NCBI GenBank assembly: GCA_030544215.1
Contig: JARZZO010000013.1
Coordinates: 41,799,196 to 41,863,195 of the forward strand
DNA length: 64,000 nucleotides
Origin: Zantedeschia hybrid cultivar
Taxonomy: Eukaryota > Streptophyta > Magnoliopsida > Alismatales > Araceae
Direction of reading: 5' to 3'
In this document: in pieces, positions 1 to 10,432 of the stretch
Position numbering within the stretch: position 1 is the first letter of the stretch
Layout: each line of letters starts with the position of its first letter
Made by a program: the position numbers and the translations under genes
Notes under the pieces: model-generated
Databases searched by the model: none
What the model saw: the letters and a program-made list of their open reading frames with translations, nothing else
What the model was told of the DNA's origin: nothing

Positions 1-1041
1 TTTCTACTTCCATCTAATCTCCTCTTCAAACAACCACTCTGAATATTGTGCATTCAAATTTGATCTGATTTCCAATTCTTGCTGAGTTAGAAGTCTTGTC
101 TCTTCAATGGAGTCCATCTCCTTCAAAATTTCCATAATCTTATTTACCCGATCGTGTCGTTCCTGGCGCCACTTATCAGCCCATACTTTTGTTTTTTGTT
201 TTATGTTTCTTGTCTTCAAAGCCAGATTTTTTAATGCATGATGTTTCCCCACAGGCTGCTGCCACGATTCCTTCACCAAACCTCTAAAATCTTCATTATT
301 AATCCAAACCCTTTCCAGTCGAAATGGTTTTTTCTTGGTTTTCCTCCTATGGCAATATAAGAGGATCGCATTATGATCTGATACCACTCTTGGCTAAGCA
401 TAGACCCTGGCATTAGGGAACAAATTCTCCCAGCCCTCATTAACAAGTACCCTGTCCAGCTTTGACATTGAAGGTGATTGTCTCCCATTGGACCATGTAA
501 ATTGTGTATTAGGCATCACTATTTCCATAAGACCACAATTTTCTATCCGTTCATTAAATTTCTTCATACCTCTATTGGCCTTAGAGTTATGATTCCTTTT
601 CGATGGTTTTCTCACTTGGTTGAAGTCCCCAATCACACACCACGACAGCTTAAATTTCTCCTGTAATGCAAATAATTCTGCCCACATAATTTGTTGTTCT
701 TGTAATAACTGCGGCCCATAAACATCTGATAGCATCCATGAACATTTAGAATCTCTCAAATTTATAGAGATTGAAAGTTCCCCTATTTCCAGCAAAGTGC
801 CTTCCCACTTAATTTTGTTCCAGGCAATGATCAGACCCCCTGACTGTCCCACCGATCTTCTGAATACATAATCTGACTCACCAAAAGGTACAAATTTGTG
901 AATGAACTCTTTTTCTACCATTTCCATCTTTGATTCCTGCAGACAAACTATATCCACATTATGTCTTCTGAGTGTTTCCTTGACTGCCCTCTACTTTCCT
1001 TCATCATTCAAACTCCTAATGTTCCATGACAGTAGTGTCAT
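1..1041 (-). pseudogene. LINE ORF2, endonuclease part (broken, partial)
   Basis: ORF2 starts at an ATG at 1041-1039, and its first residues read MTLLSWNIRSLND, typical of the N-terminus of plant LINE ORF2. The frame then gives the endonuclease landmarks: VCLQESK (catalytic Glu), IGDFNQV (Asp-Phe-Asn motif) and VSDHNAIL (Ser-Asp-His motif). The endonuclease of this family nicks the target to prime reverse transcription. The frame holds three stops, at 993-991, 396-394 and 6-4, all in register with the start, so this copy cannot make the protein. No frameshift is needed to read between them. The reverse-transcriptase region would lie left of the window. Confidence 0.88.
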
Positions 1042-2639
1042 AGACTGCATTGATCACCTTTTTGTTCCCCACAAATACTGTCCTTGTTAATCTTTGAGAG
1101 TTTCCCCTTGCCTAAGCTCCGCAGCTCCCTTGCTCCCTTCACTTTGTTTCCTTTGTGTTCTACGGTGCCAAATAACTCCGAGCAGATTTTCCGGAACTGA
1201 CCTATTTTCCCATTAATGTGTACCCCAATACCTGTAGCCCTCCTTTCTAATTCTTCGTTATCCCATTCCTGCATAATAGAACACTGAACCTCCTCCCTAC
1301 TTTCCTTCATTCTTCTATATTTTTGATACGGTTCATGAATAGGTATCAATGCCAGACCGGCATCTTCAAGACGATCGTCGGTGATCGTAACAGCTTGAGA
1401 AGAGGAAAGAGGAAGCCGGGAAATAGGAGGGGAATCGGGCCTCTGAGACTTACTTGACAAAGGCAGGTCTCCCCGTTCCTGTTGCTCGTCCTCCTCCATT
1501 TCAAAATCCGTTGAAGGCAGAACGACCCCTTCTTTCCGCGATCTACCTTCCTTTCGGAGAACGCGGATCGGTTTCCTCCTCTTCTCCCTCTTCAATGATT
1601 GGCGCAATTTCCTCGCCAGCTCCGTAGCAACGGAAGAGATCACGATCTCCCACTGATTACGCGTACTGCTGCCGAAGACATCGCTGCCGGAGCCCTTCGT
1701 CTCTAGTTTTTTTTTTCCCTTTCGAGAGAGGGTAATATCGTCTTCGCCAACAGCACCCGGTTCAACCCTAAGTGGCCGGTTGGCCTCCGGTTCCACATAA
1801 GTGACTGGTTCAACTAGGTTTTTATGAGATGCATCACCCGGTTCCTCACACGTGGCCTCCGGTTTGGCGACCGGTTCATGCCTTTTTAAGTTAAGGCTCC
1901 CGGTTCGCTTTTCCTTGCTGAGTTGATTTGACTCACGACTCAGTTCATCCTTCGATTCCTGTCGGGTGAACTCTGTCTTTTTCCCAACGACAGATGCTCT
2001 GGTATAAACCCTGTTCGAAGCCCTTGCTATCCTGTATTTTCTGTATGCCATAGCCACCTCCCCGTAAGTCCATTGCTCCTTCTGTTCTATCTTACTATCA
2101 TTCTCCACAAATATCTGGATCCAGAATACCTCATTTCCCCAACGAAGCTTCACAGTTGACGGAAGATTAACTCCTTGTTCTACATTAACCATAACGCGAG
2201 CGAAAGCAAGATTCCTCCATACCATTGTCTGCTGATCCACCCTGGTAATCCTCCCAAAAGGTGGTACGAGTGCTTTGAACACCTCCACATCCTACATATG
2301 CCAAGGAATGCCAACCAGTTTGAACCATGAGTCCAGCGTAGAAACATGCTTCTAAGATCCTGCTTCTGGGTACCAAGCTTTCCAATGGATGACAACATCC
2401 TTACACACCATCGTCTCATCTTCTACAATCTTGCTATACATGAATCTTAATGGACAAAACAACAGTACTTGACCGTCTCCGGCGTATCTCAGCCACCATG
2501 TCTTCATCTCCGGCTATATCTGGCTTAAGAAATCATGAAGTTCTTCCATTTTCAGATCTCCATCAAAGAACTGAATAACGCAGCTTTCACAAAATCTTCT
2601 ATTCTTATAGTAATATGGAAACCATGGGACTTCCACACA
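1038..2639 (-). pseudogene. LINE ORF1, C-terminal part with DUF4283-like segment (broken)
   Basis: This is the downstream part of the LINE nucleic-acid-binding protein. From the insertion junction the frame reads VEVPWFPYYY, and further on WFKLVGIPWHM and VFKALVPPFGRI. That resembles the DUF4283 stretch of plant LINE ORF1 proteins. A long charged, serine- and glutamate-rich tail follows to the TGA at 1040-1038. In-frame stops occur at 2516-2514 and again in the 2290-2350 part, so only about 2288-1038 (roughly 416 codons) stays open. The apparent start at 2288 is a GTG inside the frame, not a real start. The terminal TGA overlaps the ORF2 ATG in the sequence ATGA. Confidence 0.8.
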
Positions 2640-2644
2640 CATCC
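2640..2644. repeat. Target-site duplication CATCC, left copy
   Basis: CATCC lies immediately before the TGTAACGACC terminus at 2645 and recurs at 7816-7820 immediately after the TTACA terminus. This fixes both ends of the insertion to the base. Confidence 0.88.
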
Positions 2645-3359
2645 TGTAACGACCCGCCACCCTATAATCGGGGATCCGATTACTAAATGGATACCGAATC
2701 ATTAATTTGGAAACAAATTAGGATCTTGGTAAGTCTGGGAAATAAATAATAAACTAAGCTAAACATTCACATCACATTGAATTAAAAGGGAAGTGCAAGA
2801 ATTAAAAATTATTACAATATGACTCGACTCAGCAAATAATTATATACTCCAACTGAAAGGAAATAATTAAGCATACATGCCAGAAAATAACATAACAACT
2901 ACATCGGGGCATACCCCGAAACAACGGCTATTGGCGCGCGACCCAAAGCAACACTCTCCTCGCTATGCCTGCCTGGAACCATCACCTGAAAACCGCAGGG
3001 GTGAGTCTCATCGAAAAGACTCAGTAGGGATCCTTCGATCCCCACCGCCCACTTATGCACTCGCAAGTGTAGCAACACAATTATAGATAATTTAAGCAAG
3101 TAAAGCAGTAAACACAATTCCTAAATTTTGATATAAAACACATGCAATCGAAATATAACATGCACAATTCTGAAATCATTTTACTACGGAACCCACAACC
3201 AGCGTCTCGGCAAAACACGCCAACAACAAGGCCGAACGCGGAAAACACCGATTCGCTAAGACCAAACAGTAACCCCTCCGATAGCACGCTAGCTACTCCG
3301 ACCCAACTGGCTCTAGGTGGTTTCTGCTTCCCCCAGCACGAGTGACACTCCGAATGTAC

Positions 3360-3364
3360 CACTC
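3360..3364. repeat. Target-site duplication CACTC, left copy
   Basis: CACTC directly precedes the LTR terminus at 3365 and recurs at 6480-6484 directly after the second LTR. Confidence 0.92.
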
Positions 3365-3712
3365 TGATGCGGGACAGGAGAGGGGGTAGACCGGAAGTAG
3401 AGAGAAGAGAGGGGTTGGAGGAGAAGAAGACTAGGGTTCCCGTCCCGTCTCGGGAGAAAACACGCAACGGCGGCTCGTCATTTCAAATTTCTTCTTCAAT
3501 CCTTTCCCACGAGGGGATACAGGACAATATATAGACTCTTCAAAGAAACCCTAATATGAAAATTACTAAACTACCCCTAGGACTCCGAAAATAACTAAAA
3601 AACATGGAAAAATTACATGTAAATTAAAAGACTCCAAATGGACCCCTAATGGGCCAACTAAACTGCACATTGGGCCTTTGACCCCATTCCAGCCGTTCCT
3701 GGATCCCCATCA
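3365..3712 (-). repeat. LTR (3' LTR in element orientation)
   Basis: 348-bp terminal repeat that begins TGATGCGGG and ends CCCCATCA on the plus strand. It is nearly identical to 6132-6479. Confidence 0.92.
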
Positions 3713-4622
3713 TTCTCCCCTGGTTCGAAAAAATTCGTCCTCGAATTTTAAACTGAGTCAATATCCATGGGGGAATGATGGTAGCATGCTCGGAAAACAA
3801 CACCGATGACCCATGAACCATCGCGCGCATGAATGCTCCAACCTGAGGAGAAAATTGTGCCTCGACGTCGCTCCATATGTGGTCAATATCATGCAAACTG
3901 ATGACATCTTTAACGACCTTCGGCTGATCGACTACATCTTCCAGTAGCGGTTCTGTCTTCGGCCCATTCCCTTTAGTGGGGAAGAGGTCATTATCTGCTA
4001 TAGGCGTCACTGATTCGACCTCCCCCAAATATTCATCTTCGAGGACTGGATCGGCCACATAGTGCACCTCCTTCATTTGATTTTCATACTCCTCAAGCAT
4101 CGTTGGGTCGGCCTCACAGACAACATCTTTCGGCTTGGTCAGCTTGGCCAGCATGGCAGAAATCTTCTGAAGCTCACTCCTCATCTGGGACTTCTCGCGC
4201 TCCCAATCAACTGCTTGTTGAAACCTCTCTCGATCCTGGTAAGTGGCATTGAGAATAAGAAAGGGAGCCTGGTATTCCTCAGGTTGTATTAGACAATCTC
4301 GTCCAGTATGATCAATCACAACTTGCCGCTCGTCTATCCATTCTCTACCCAAACCGATATACGAGCCATTGGGTATAATCTTGCACCACGCATCATCATA
4401 ATACCTGACGGCTCGAGAAGTACTGCTGCTCCTTAAGAGATGGAAAAATGGCACATAGACTCGGTTTTCAGAGACCCTTACGTAGTCCGTGTGGGAGATA
4501 GAATCCACAATAGATTGTGAAATAACATTGCCGAATGACGTTGCCTCAAGATACACCCGAGTTTTCACGGAATTGGGTAGCTCTACCTCGAAACTAAAAT
4601 CAATGACGATAAAACGTACCAC
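3713..4622 (-). CDS. Uncharacterised ORF inside the non-autonomous LTR element
   Basis: An open frame of about 300 codons runs on the minus strand from near 4622 into the 3' LTR, where it ends only at 3624. The 4622 start is a GTG, so the true 5' limit is unclear and may lie upstream or after splicing. Visible parts are an N-terminal beta-rich stretch (VIDFSFEVELP), an aromatic middle (RYYDDAWCKIIPNG), a predicted coiled coil (RSELQKISAMLAKL), and an acidic region before the chromovirus-like tail (FKIRGRIFSNQGR). I recognise no retroviral domain. It could be a highly diverged gag or captured host sequence. The frame is uninterrupted, unlike the surrounding LINE. Confidence 0.45.
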
Positions 4623-4639
4623 TGACCAAAGAAATGATG

Positions 4640-5160
4640 GACGAGGTCCGCCTCACTGCAAGGATGCCAACGGTACGATCGGCACAAGAATCGGAGCTCC
4701 AATCATCATCCTTGATATGCGTGCAAAAAGTGGCACGCAAAACGAGGTAAGCGGGCACTAGCTGCTGCGAAATCTGTACACTGGGATGCTGGCACGCAAA
4801 TCGAGGCAACTTGGGTTGGCCTCGGGATGCACGTTCCGGGTCCTCGGTATGCGTGCACAAGTGGCACCCAAAACGAGGCAAATCTGGGAACAGCACACTG
4901 GATCTGAGTTGGCCTCGTCGAGACGGATCAGGCGGCGCGAACGGTGCACAAATCGGAGCCCAGAAAGACCTTGAACGGCGCGCCCGAGTGTCCTCGTAAA
5001 GCGTGCAAGTGCGGCACGCAAAACGAGACGCTGCTGTCAGGCATGACGTACAGCGAGGTCGGCCTCGCCAATACGATCCCAACGGCACAAGCGGCGCGCA
5101 AATCGGAGCACGGACGAGTCTGTGGCACTGGCGGTGCGATAAGAGTCCCTGGTGCACCCC
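4640..5160 (-). repeat. GC-rich tandem repeats in the LTR-element interior
   Basis: Three units share a GCGTGCA...GTGGCAC...AAAACGAG block starting near 4717, 4848 and 4999 (spacing about 131 and 151 bp). They are interleaved with ATCGGAGC blocks near 4691, 4951 and 5101. A minus-strand frame across them (5367-4600) repeats the peptide APICAP, but it looks like a by-product of the repeats. Confidence 0.6.
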
Positions 5161-6116
5161 CCTGGGCACTGTAGCAGACCAGGTTGAGGTCTGGCTTAAG
5201 CTTGACAGGACCCTAGCTCGGAACTGCCGGACCTCGGTTCGAACCGGGGCTGGACCAAGGTGAACCGAGTGACTTAAGGGGTTCGGACCCGGGTTGGGCT
5301 CGGGTTTGAAGCTCGGCTCGGACCAGGGGCAACTTGGCTCGACCGGATCGGGTCTGAGAGAAGGCAAACCTGGTTCGACCAGGTTGCCATTTAACGGTCG
5401 ACCGTTGACCTGGGGTCACCGTCTTCTTCGGCTCGCCCTCCCCCAAGCCCTAACAGGGAGCAACGAGAGAGAGCACAAGGGAGAGGGGTTGTAGCGGCGG
5501 TCGATCGCGGCGGTGGTGCCGGCGGCCAACGAGCGCGGCGGCGACGACGGCGGCGACAGCGTGGGGCCGGCGAGGGCGGCGCCGGCAGCGAGGGGTGCCG
5601 GTGATGGCCGGGGAGGGGTCTACGCAGGGAGGAAGAGAGCGGGGAAGCTGGCGTTGGCGGTGGAAGACGGCGACGGCGACGGCTGCCGCGGCAGCAGCAG
5701 ACGACCCGGTCAATCCTCTCCACACCAGGCACCGCTTCGCCGATCTCCTCTTCCTCGTCTTCTGCTTCTTTCCTCTTTAGCCCTGATCGAACCAGAGGGG
5801 ACGGCTGACTCCAGCGCGGGAGAGGAAGACCGCGTGGGGTCCGCGTCGCGTGGAAAGGGAGTCCGAGGGAGGGGATCCCCGGAACCTGTGGTGACAGCGG
5901 GCCTGCGGGGAGGGGCCTCCGGGGCCTGCGGCGGCGGGGAAAACTCACGGTGAAGAACCACCCTCTTGCCCGTAGGGAGACGTGGGAACTCGCCGGAGAG
6001 CCGACTGGCCGCGTGGACAGGGGTCGTTGCCGGCGGTACTACGCAGCGCAGAGAGAAGGTGGAGGAAGGCAGAGAAAAAGAGAAGGCAGTGGAGGCACGA
6101 TGGGGATCGGAGTTGG

Positions 6117-6128
6117 GCTCTGATACCA
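6117..6128 (-). other. Primer-binding site, initiator-Met tRNA type
   Basis: The minus strand reads TGGTATCAGAGC, three bases from the 5' LTR. It is complementary to the 3' end of plant initiator Met tRNA and sets the element's direction. Confidence 0.88.
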
Positions 6129-6131
6129 AAT

Positions 6132-6479
6132 TGATGCGGGACAGGAGAGGGGGTAGATCGGAAGTAGAGAGAAGAGAGGGGTTGGAGGAGAAGAAGACTA
6201 GGGTTCCCGTCCCGTCTCGGGAGAAAACACGCAACGACGGCTCGTCATTTCAAATTTCTTCTTCAATCCTTTCCCACGAGGGGATACATGACAATATACA
6301 GACTCTTCAAAGAAACCCTAATATGAAAATTACTAAACTACCCCTAGGACTCCGAAAATAACTAAAAAACATGGGAAAATTACATGTAAATTAAAAGACT
6401 CCAAATGGACCCCTAATGGGCCAACTAAACTGCACATTGGGCCTTTGACCCCATTCCAGCCGTTCCTGGATCCCCATCA
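6132..6479 (-). repeat. LTR (5' LTR in element orientation)
   Basis: Second 348-bp repeat, next to the primer-binding site. The substitutions seen against the left copy are C/T, G/A, G/T, T/C and A/G. Confidence 0.92.
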
Positions 6480-6845
6480 CACTCCCATATCGGTACTAGC
6501 TATACCCCGGGGTACACCAGGTGACCCTCTCTCTAGGCGTCATCCCGCCACTCCCACACTGGCGCCGTGTCATTCCCACACCGACACAGGGTGCCTAAGC
6601 ACTAACAACTGTCACTCTAGGCCCACGATCGCATAAAATACAACACGGTGCGATCTGATCGCATAGAACCCATCGTCATTGAGTACATTTCTAAGCATGC
6701 AATTAACTAAACTATCTAACAATGTAAATACGTGTTAATTGCAGAGATTAATGAAATTCTGGCTTGAATCGCGTCGCCCAAGGCCGACATCATTCAAGTT
6801 TCCTAAACTGGTTTATAAAAAAACTGGCCCCGGAAAATGGCATAA

Positions 6846-7100
6846 AACGCGTCGTCATATGTAGCCCGCCTTTTGAAAGGCGTCGCTGTCCCTAATCGCC
6901 TGATAATGACAGAAACAGAGACAGGCTTCGAGGTGATTTCACTTAAAACGTGTCGTGCATGCAAGTCGCCGTTTAAAAGGCGTCGCTGTCCCTGGACGCT
7001 CATCAGTCCAGAAAGAGAGTATGTTATTTGGGCTAAATCGTATCGCGGATAGAAGCCGCCTTTCTAAAAGGTGTCGCTGTCCCCCGACGTCATTTAACCC
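6846..7100. repeat. Three degenerate tandem repeats with core GGCGTCGCTGTCCC
   Basis: The core occurs at 6879-6892 and 6979-6992, and as GGTGTCGCTGTCCC at 7070-7083. Each is preceded by an A-rich lead and a GTCGTC/GTCGTG or GTATCGC block, giving units of about 91-100 bp. Related GACGTCATTCAGACGA blocks recur near 7520 and 7590. These lie inside the presumed solo LTR and may be subterminal regulatory repeats. Confidence 0.7.
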
Positions 7101-7820
7101 TCACAGACAGGTTCTTCCTCCGCCATCTCCTAATCACAGACATGTTTCTAAACACAATACAACGGGGATCGTCACCTTACCGGTTACTCGAACTCCTCCT
7201 AGTTCCAAGTTGTGAACCCGCCTCGCCACACGCCGTCGCCGGTACCGCCGTGGACGCCGTTACTCCATCGGGACGTCGGCCGCCGTCCGGAGAGAAGTGC
7301 GCCGCGGAGGAAGTGGTGGTGGTAGTGGAGGAAGTTGGTAGGTTAATGGAGTGGAGGGAGAGGAGGAATGGAGAGAGGAAAGGAAGGAGAGGGGGAAAGG
7401 GTTCGCCGGAGAGTCGGAGGGAAGAGAGGAGAGAGAAGAGAAAGGAGAGAATGAGGGAAATGATGGAGGGTTCGCGGGGTCAAACAGAAGCTAGGTAAAA
7501 CGCGTCGTGCAAGCCCGACGTCATTCAGACGACAAGACTGGGCTGTACACTGACAAACCAGGGTCGTACTCTAAATGGCGTCGTCCATTCAAGACGCCAT
7601 TCAGACGATGAGACTGTGGCCGTACTCTCGCGGCCCAAGGCCAGCCCACGTGGCACCCACGTGACACAGTCTAAAACACGTCCATATTACTGGACGCCGT
7701 TTGAACCGCGTCGGACGCGAAAAGGAAACTAAGTCTCAGCCTCACCAGAGCCCAAACTAAAGGATCTGACCCCGAAACTGACCCGATAATCGGATCCGAA
7801 ACCTCAATCCTTACACATCC

Positions 7821-8124
7821 CGCTTCGATCCTCCCTGTCGTCTTGATTCTTCGGTACCTCTGCTTTCGGAACCTCCACAGGTTTACTCCCTTCCAAGCCT
7901 CCATGCGATTCTTCTTTTTTTTCCTTCAAGCAATGGTAACTTCTATGACCCAATCCTCCACACCGCCAGCAAACAAGTCCATTTTTGTACTTTGCTATTC
8001 GATGATCCTTCTCAAAGCACCTCCCGCCATTACTCTTCACCCCTTCTCTCTGAGAAAAACTTCGCATTTTTTCTCCACCCCCCTCTTTTCCACTGCTCTC
8101 CGCTCCGCTCCACATCACGCTCAA
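7821..8124 (-). pseudogene. LINE ORF1, N-terminal part with CCHC zinc knuckle
   Basis: The minus strand encodes about 100 residues with CWRCGGLGHRSYHC, an exact C-x2-C-x4-H-x4-C knuckle of the nucleic-acid-binding type. It is preceded and followed by lysine/glutamate-rich sequence. The frame runs into the LTR insertion at 7820-7816. Omitting the insertion and one copy of the 5-bp duplication, it continues in the same reading frame at 2639. It is therefore the upstream half of the ORF1 annotated at 1038-2639. The natural start is not seen; the part upstream of 8124 is replaced by an RT-like fragment. Confidence 0.8.
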
Positions 8125-8218
8125 TTCCCTTTAACCACCCTTCTGCTTCTACTTTCTTGCAGAGTCTGCTAAGAATATTGGCCACCAAAATAAACAAATA
8201 AGGAGATAAGGATGTCAT
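8122..8218 (-). pseudogene. Reverse-transcriptase fragment joined to the LINE 5' end
   Basis: About 32 codons on the minus strand include LSPYLFILVANILSRL and GWLKGI. This matches the LSPxLF motif of LINE reverse transcriptases that follows the conserved GDP. In a normal LINE this motif lies kilobases downstream of ORF1; here it sits directly upstream of the ORF1 zinc-knuckle part, in the same orientation. It may come from a template switch, a tandem LINE insertion or a later rearrangement. The fragment is too short to subclassify. Confidence 0.65.
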
Positions 8219-8220
8219 AT

Positions 8221-8416
8221 CTTAAAGGATACTTGAAGGATTCAAACATATCCTTTAAGGATATTAAAGGGAACTTGGCATACATATCTACTAATTTGGA
8301 CCCTTTTAGTATCCTTTAAGGAATTTAGAAGGAATCGTATGCACAAAGTTGCATCCTTTAAGTATTCTTTCAAGAATGCAAAAGATAAAGTCAATCAAAA
8401 GGTATCCTTTAAGGAT
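8221..8416. repeat. Cluster of near-palindromic ATCCTTTAAGGAT motifs
   Basis: ATCCTTTAAGGAT or close variants occur at about 8250, 8311, 8353 and 8403, with an inverted variant at 8221. The block directly abuts the chimeric LINE 5' end. Function unknown; it may be part of another decayed element. Confidence 0.6.
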
Positions 8417-10432
8417 GAGAAGTCATTAATGGGGAACAAAATCAAGTTGTTCAAAACTCTTTCTTCATGACAGGATGTGGTTTGATTGATTAGTGCATAA
8501 CTGTTATTAAATGGCGCCAATCAGACGGTTAATCAAGAGTGGTTAATCATTTGATTGACGTAATTAACATTGACCGAGATTAGTGGGGAGATGTCAAATT
8601 CATGGATCTAGGCTTGATCCAAAGTCCTAGACTCTCTGAGAGCTCATCTTAAATTCTCAAAGTCTAACCAAAATATAAAATAAATAAAAAATAACATTGC
8701 CCCCACACACACATTGATATATTGCCTTCTTGTTAATGGCTAATTCTTGGCTAAGAGTTTGTCTGAACAATGTTGGTGTGTAAAGTGTTTGAAGGTTGAG
8801 AAATTACGCCCAAACTTGGTATGCTATTATTCTTAAATTAGCATTCTTAAATGCTCAGCAGTTGTTACTCTCCATGATCAGTAACCTATGATGAGATCTT
8901 TCTTGATGAGAGAAATTATGATAGTGTGAGATCTTACTTTTATTTAAATTCTTTTCGTTCTTTCCCTCTTCTTCTGTAAACTCCTTGTTTGTATCTATTG
9001 CACAACTCCTTTGTCTGGGGATGTTCTTTATTAGGAGAGCTCAATCATTGCACTAATGCAAAAGCTTCGTTGAGCTCACATGAGCTCATGCGAACCTCAT
9101 TTAATTTACCATAATTTAGTTACGTTTTGGTTTAGTTCCTCTAGCAAAAAAAAAAAAACATTATTTTTTGCCAAGAAACAATTAAAAGGTGTAGTGAATC
9201 CCCTTTTTTTGCGGACACAAGTCCAAGATTCTTGGGGTTGGGGGTGGGCCGGTGGGGGTTAGCTTGAATGACAATTTGCCAACCTCATCTATCATGACTT
9301 GTGAGTTTGTAGTCAAGATAAATCTTAGCATGGTTGACATAGTATATATGTCGGCAAAGTACCAACAAAGCCTGTTCATGCCTATACTATTTTCGGGTCT
9401 CTTCATGCACTAACTTGAGTTCGGTTAGCTGCTCGGTTCATAACATGGTACCACAGCTACTTGTTAGATTTTCCCTTTCCTGGACTCATGGTTTCAAGGA
9501 GCGATGCTTGCCCTACAACTTCACTTGGGTTCATTGTAGGGGGGGGGGGGGGGGGAAGTGTTGGTGAAAGCCATTGTCCCATACTGGAAATTCACAAGCC
9601 TCTCTGTGCCTATATGAGTTCTGGGCTTCTCCAAGACACCACCCACTAAATCGTGTTTTGGGTTGGCTTTGGTTTAGTAACTATAGATATCGAGAGTTGA
9701 GAAACTTTTGGCAAGCAGGAAACCAACTTATTAAACAGTTTAGATCTTGTGACCAGCTTCCAACATTTCATTGCTCAAAGTTGCCTGGAAATTGATATTT
9801 TCATGGTGGAAAAGTTATCAACAAGGTTGGACAAGGGGAAGTGAGACAACATCTGTTGCATGATAAATGATCAGTGAAAGATGCCACAGTTTTCATCATG
9901 CTTTTATGTTCCTAGCATGTCAAGACTATAGAATGAGAAGAAAATATTGGAATTTGTTGACTTAATGAATCCTTCTAATTATTTCATTGACTTTTCCATT
10001 GTTGAAAAAAATTGTAGAAGAAAATCACAGATACTGGAAAGGGTTTAAACCTCCGTCACATTTTGAATAAAATCCAGTTAGCAAAGGTCTGAAGTTAGAC
10101 ATCTCATTGTTTTGCGCTCACTCCGGTGGAATTTCTTTAGTTTGGATACATGTTGGTTGATTAAAGGAAATTGATTTTATGTTCTTAGCATGTCAAGACT
10201 GTAAAATGAGAAGAAATCATTCGAATATGTTGATTTAATGATTCCTTGCAGTTATTTTGTTAACTTTTCTATTGTTGAAAAGAAGGGTTCCTTTTAAATG
10301 AAATAGGATATTCTTGCGTGTTATTCTCGATGAATAATGAGGGATATTTACATTTGTTGTCATTCTTTATTTCTATTTTAATCTCATTTTCTCCGCTTTT
10401 ACTTTCTTCCTTACTGATGGGAAGTGCATTAG
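8417..10432. other. Non-coding stretch upstream of the SWC2 exons
   Basis: No exon could be supported here. It holds a pure G run near 9540-9556, an LTR-like scrap at about 9558-9640, and an imperfect direct duplication of about 105 bp (9906-10010 and 10176-10283). If the SWC2 gene is intact, this is probably intron sequence. Confidence 0.5.
9906..10283. repeat. Imperfect direct duplication (two copies of about 105 bp)
   Basis: Copies at about 9906-10010 and 10176-10283 share TTCCTAGCATGTCAAGACT-type sequence through ATTGTTGAAAA, about 270 bp apart. They lie upstream of the first visible SWC2 exon. Confidence 0.75.

Larger units (their letters stand above)
3365..6479 (-). mobile_element. Young non-autonomous LTR retrotransposon, chromovirus-like ends
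   Basis: Two 348-bp direct repeats (3365-3712 and 6132-6479) bound a 2.4-kb interior and are flanked by CACTC. The element reads on the minus strand. The primer-binding site TGGTATCAGAGC (initiator Met tRNA type) lies at 6128-6117, three bases inside the right LTR. A purine-rich tract (CCAGGGGAGAA) abuts the left LTR at about 3713-3723. The sequence just before that tract, reading GAGGACGAATTTTTTCG, is the usual 3' end of plant chromovirus polyproteins. I found no gag, protease, RT or integrase, so the element must be mobilised in trans. The two LTRs differ at about 5 of 348 positions, indicating a recent insertion. Confidence 0.92.
2645..7815. mobile_element. Probable solo LTR (about 2.05 kb) of a Ty3/gypsy-like element, split by a younger insertion
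   Basis: The element starts TGTAACGACC, ends TTACA and is flanked by the 5-bp duplication CATCC. Without the nested element and its extra CACTC it is about 2051 bp. No internal second terminus, primer-binding site or gag/pol coding is visible, so a solo LTR is the simplest reading. The TG...CA ends and 5-bp duplication fit an LTR. It interrupts the LINE ORF1. An alternative is a non-coding non-autonomous element with very short LTRs that I failed to see. The right part holds degenerate GCGTCG-rich repeats and a purine-rich stretch (about 7300-7480). Confidence 0.72.
1..8218 (-). mobile_element. Decayed LINE (non-LTR retrotransposon), split by nested LTR elements; 3' end beyond the window
   Basis: LINE sequence on the minus strand occupies 1-2644 and 7816-8218; the two parts are separated by an LTR-derived insertion (2645-7815). 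Reading the minus strand from right to left: a short reverse-transcriptase-like piece, an ORF1 with a CCHC zinc knuckle and a downstream DUF4283-like part, then ORF2 beginning with an apurinic-type endonuclease. The RT and RNase H parts of ORF2 and the 3' tail lie beyond position 1. Several in-frame stops show the copy is inactive. Family assignment rests on the zinc knuckle and the endonuclease motifs. The 3' flank is missing, so a target-site duplication cannot be checked. Confidence 0.88.

Noticed and set aside
5391..6234. Several proline/arginine-rich frames in the LTR-element interior
   Set aside because: GC-rich, repetitive, run into the LTR and conflict with one another; no recognisable domain.
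7142..7498. Glutamate/arginine-rich frame (118 codons)
   Set aside because: Arises from a purine-rich tract inside the presumed solo LTR.
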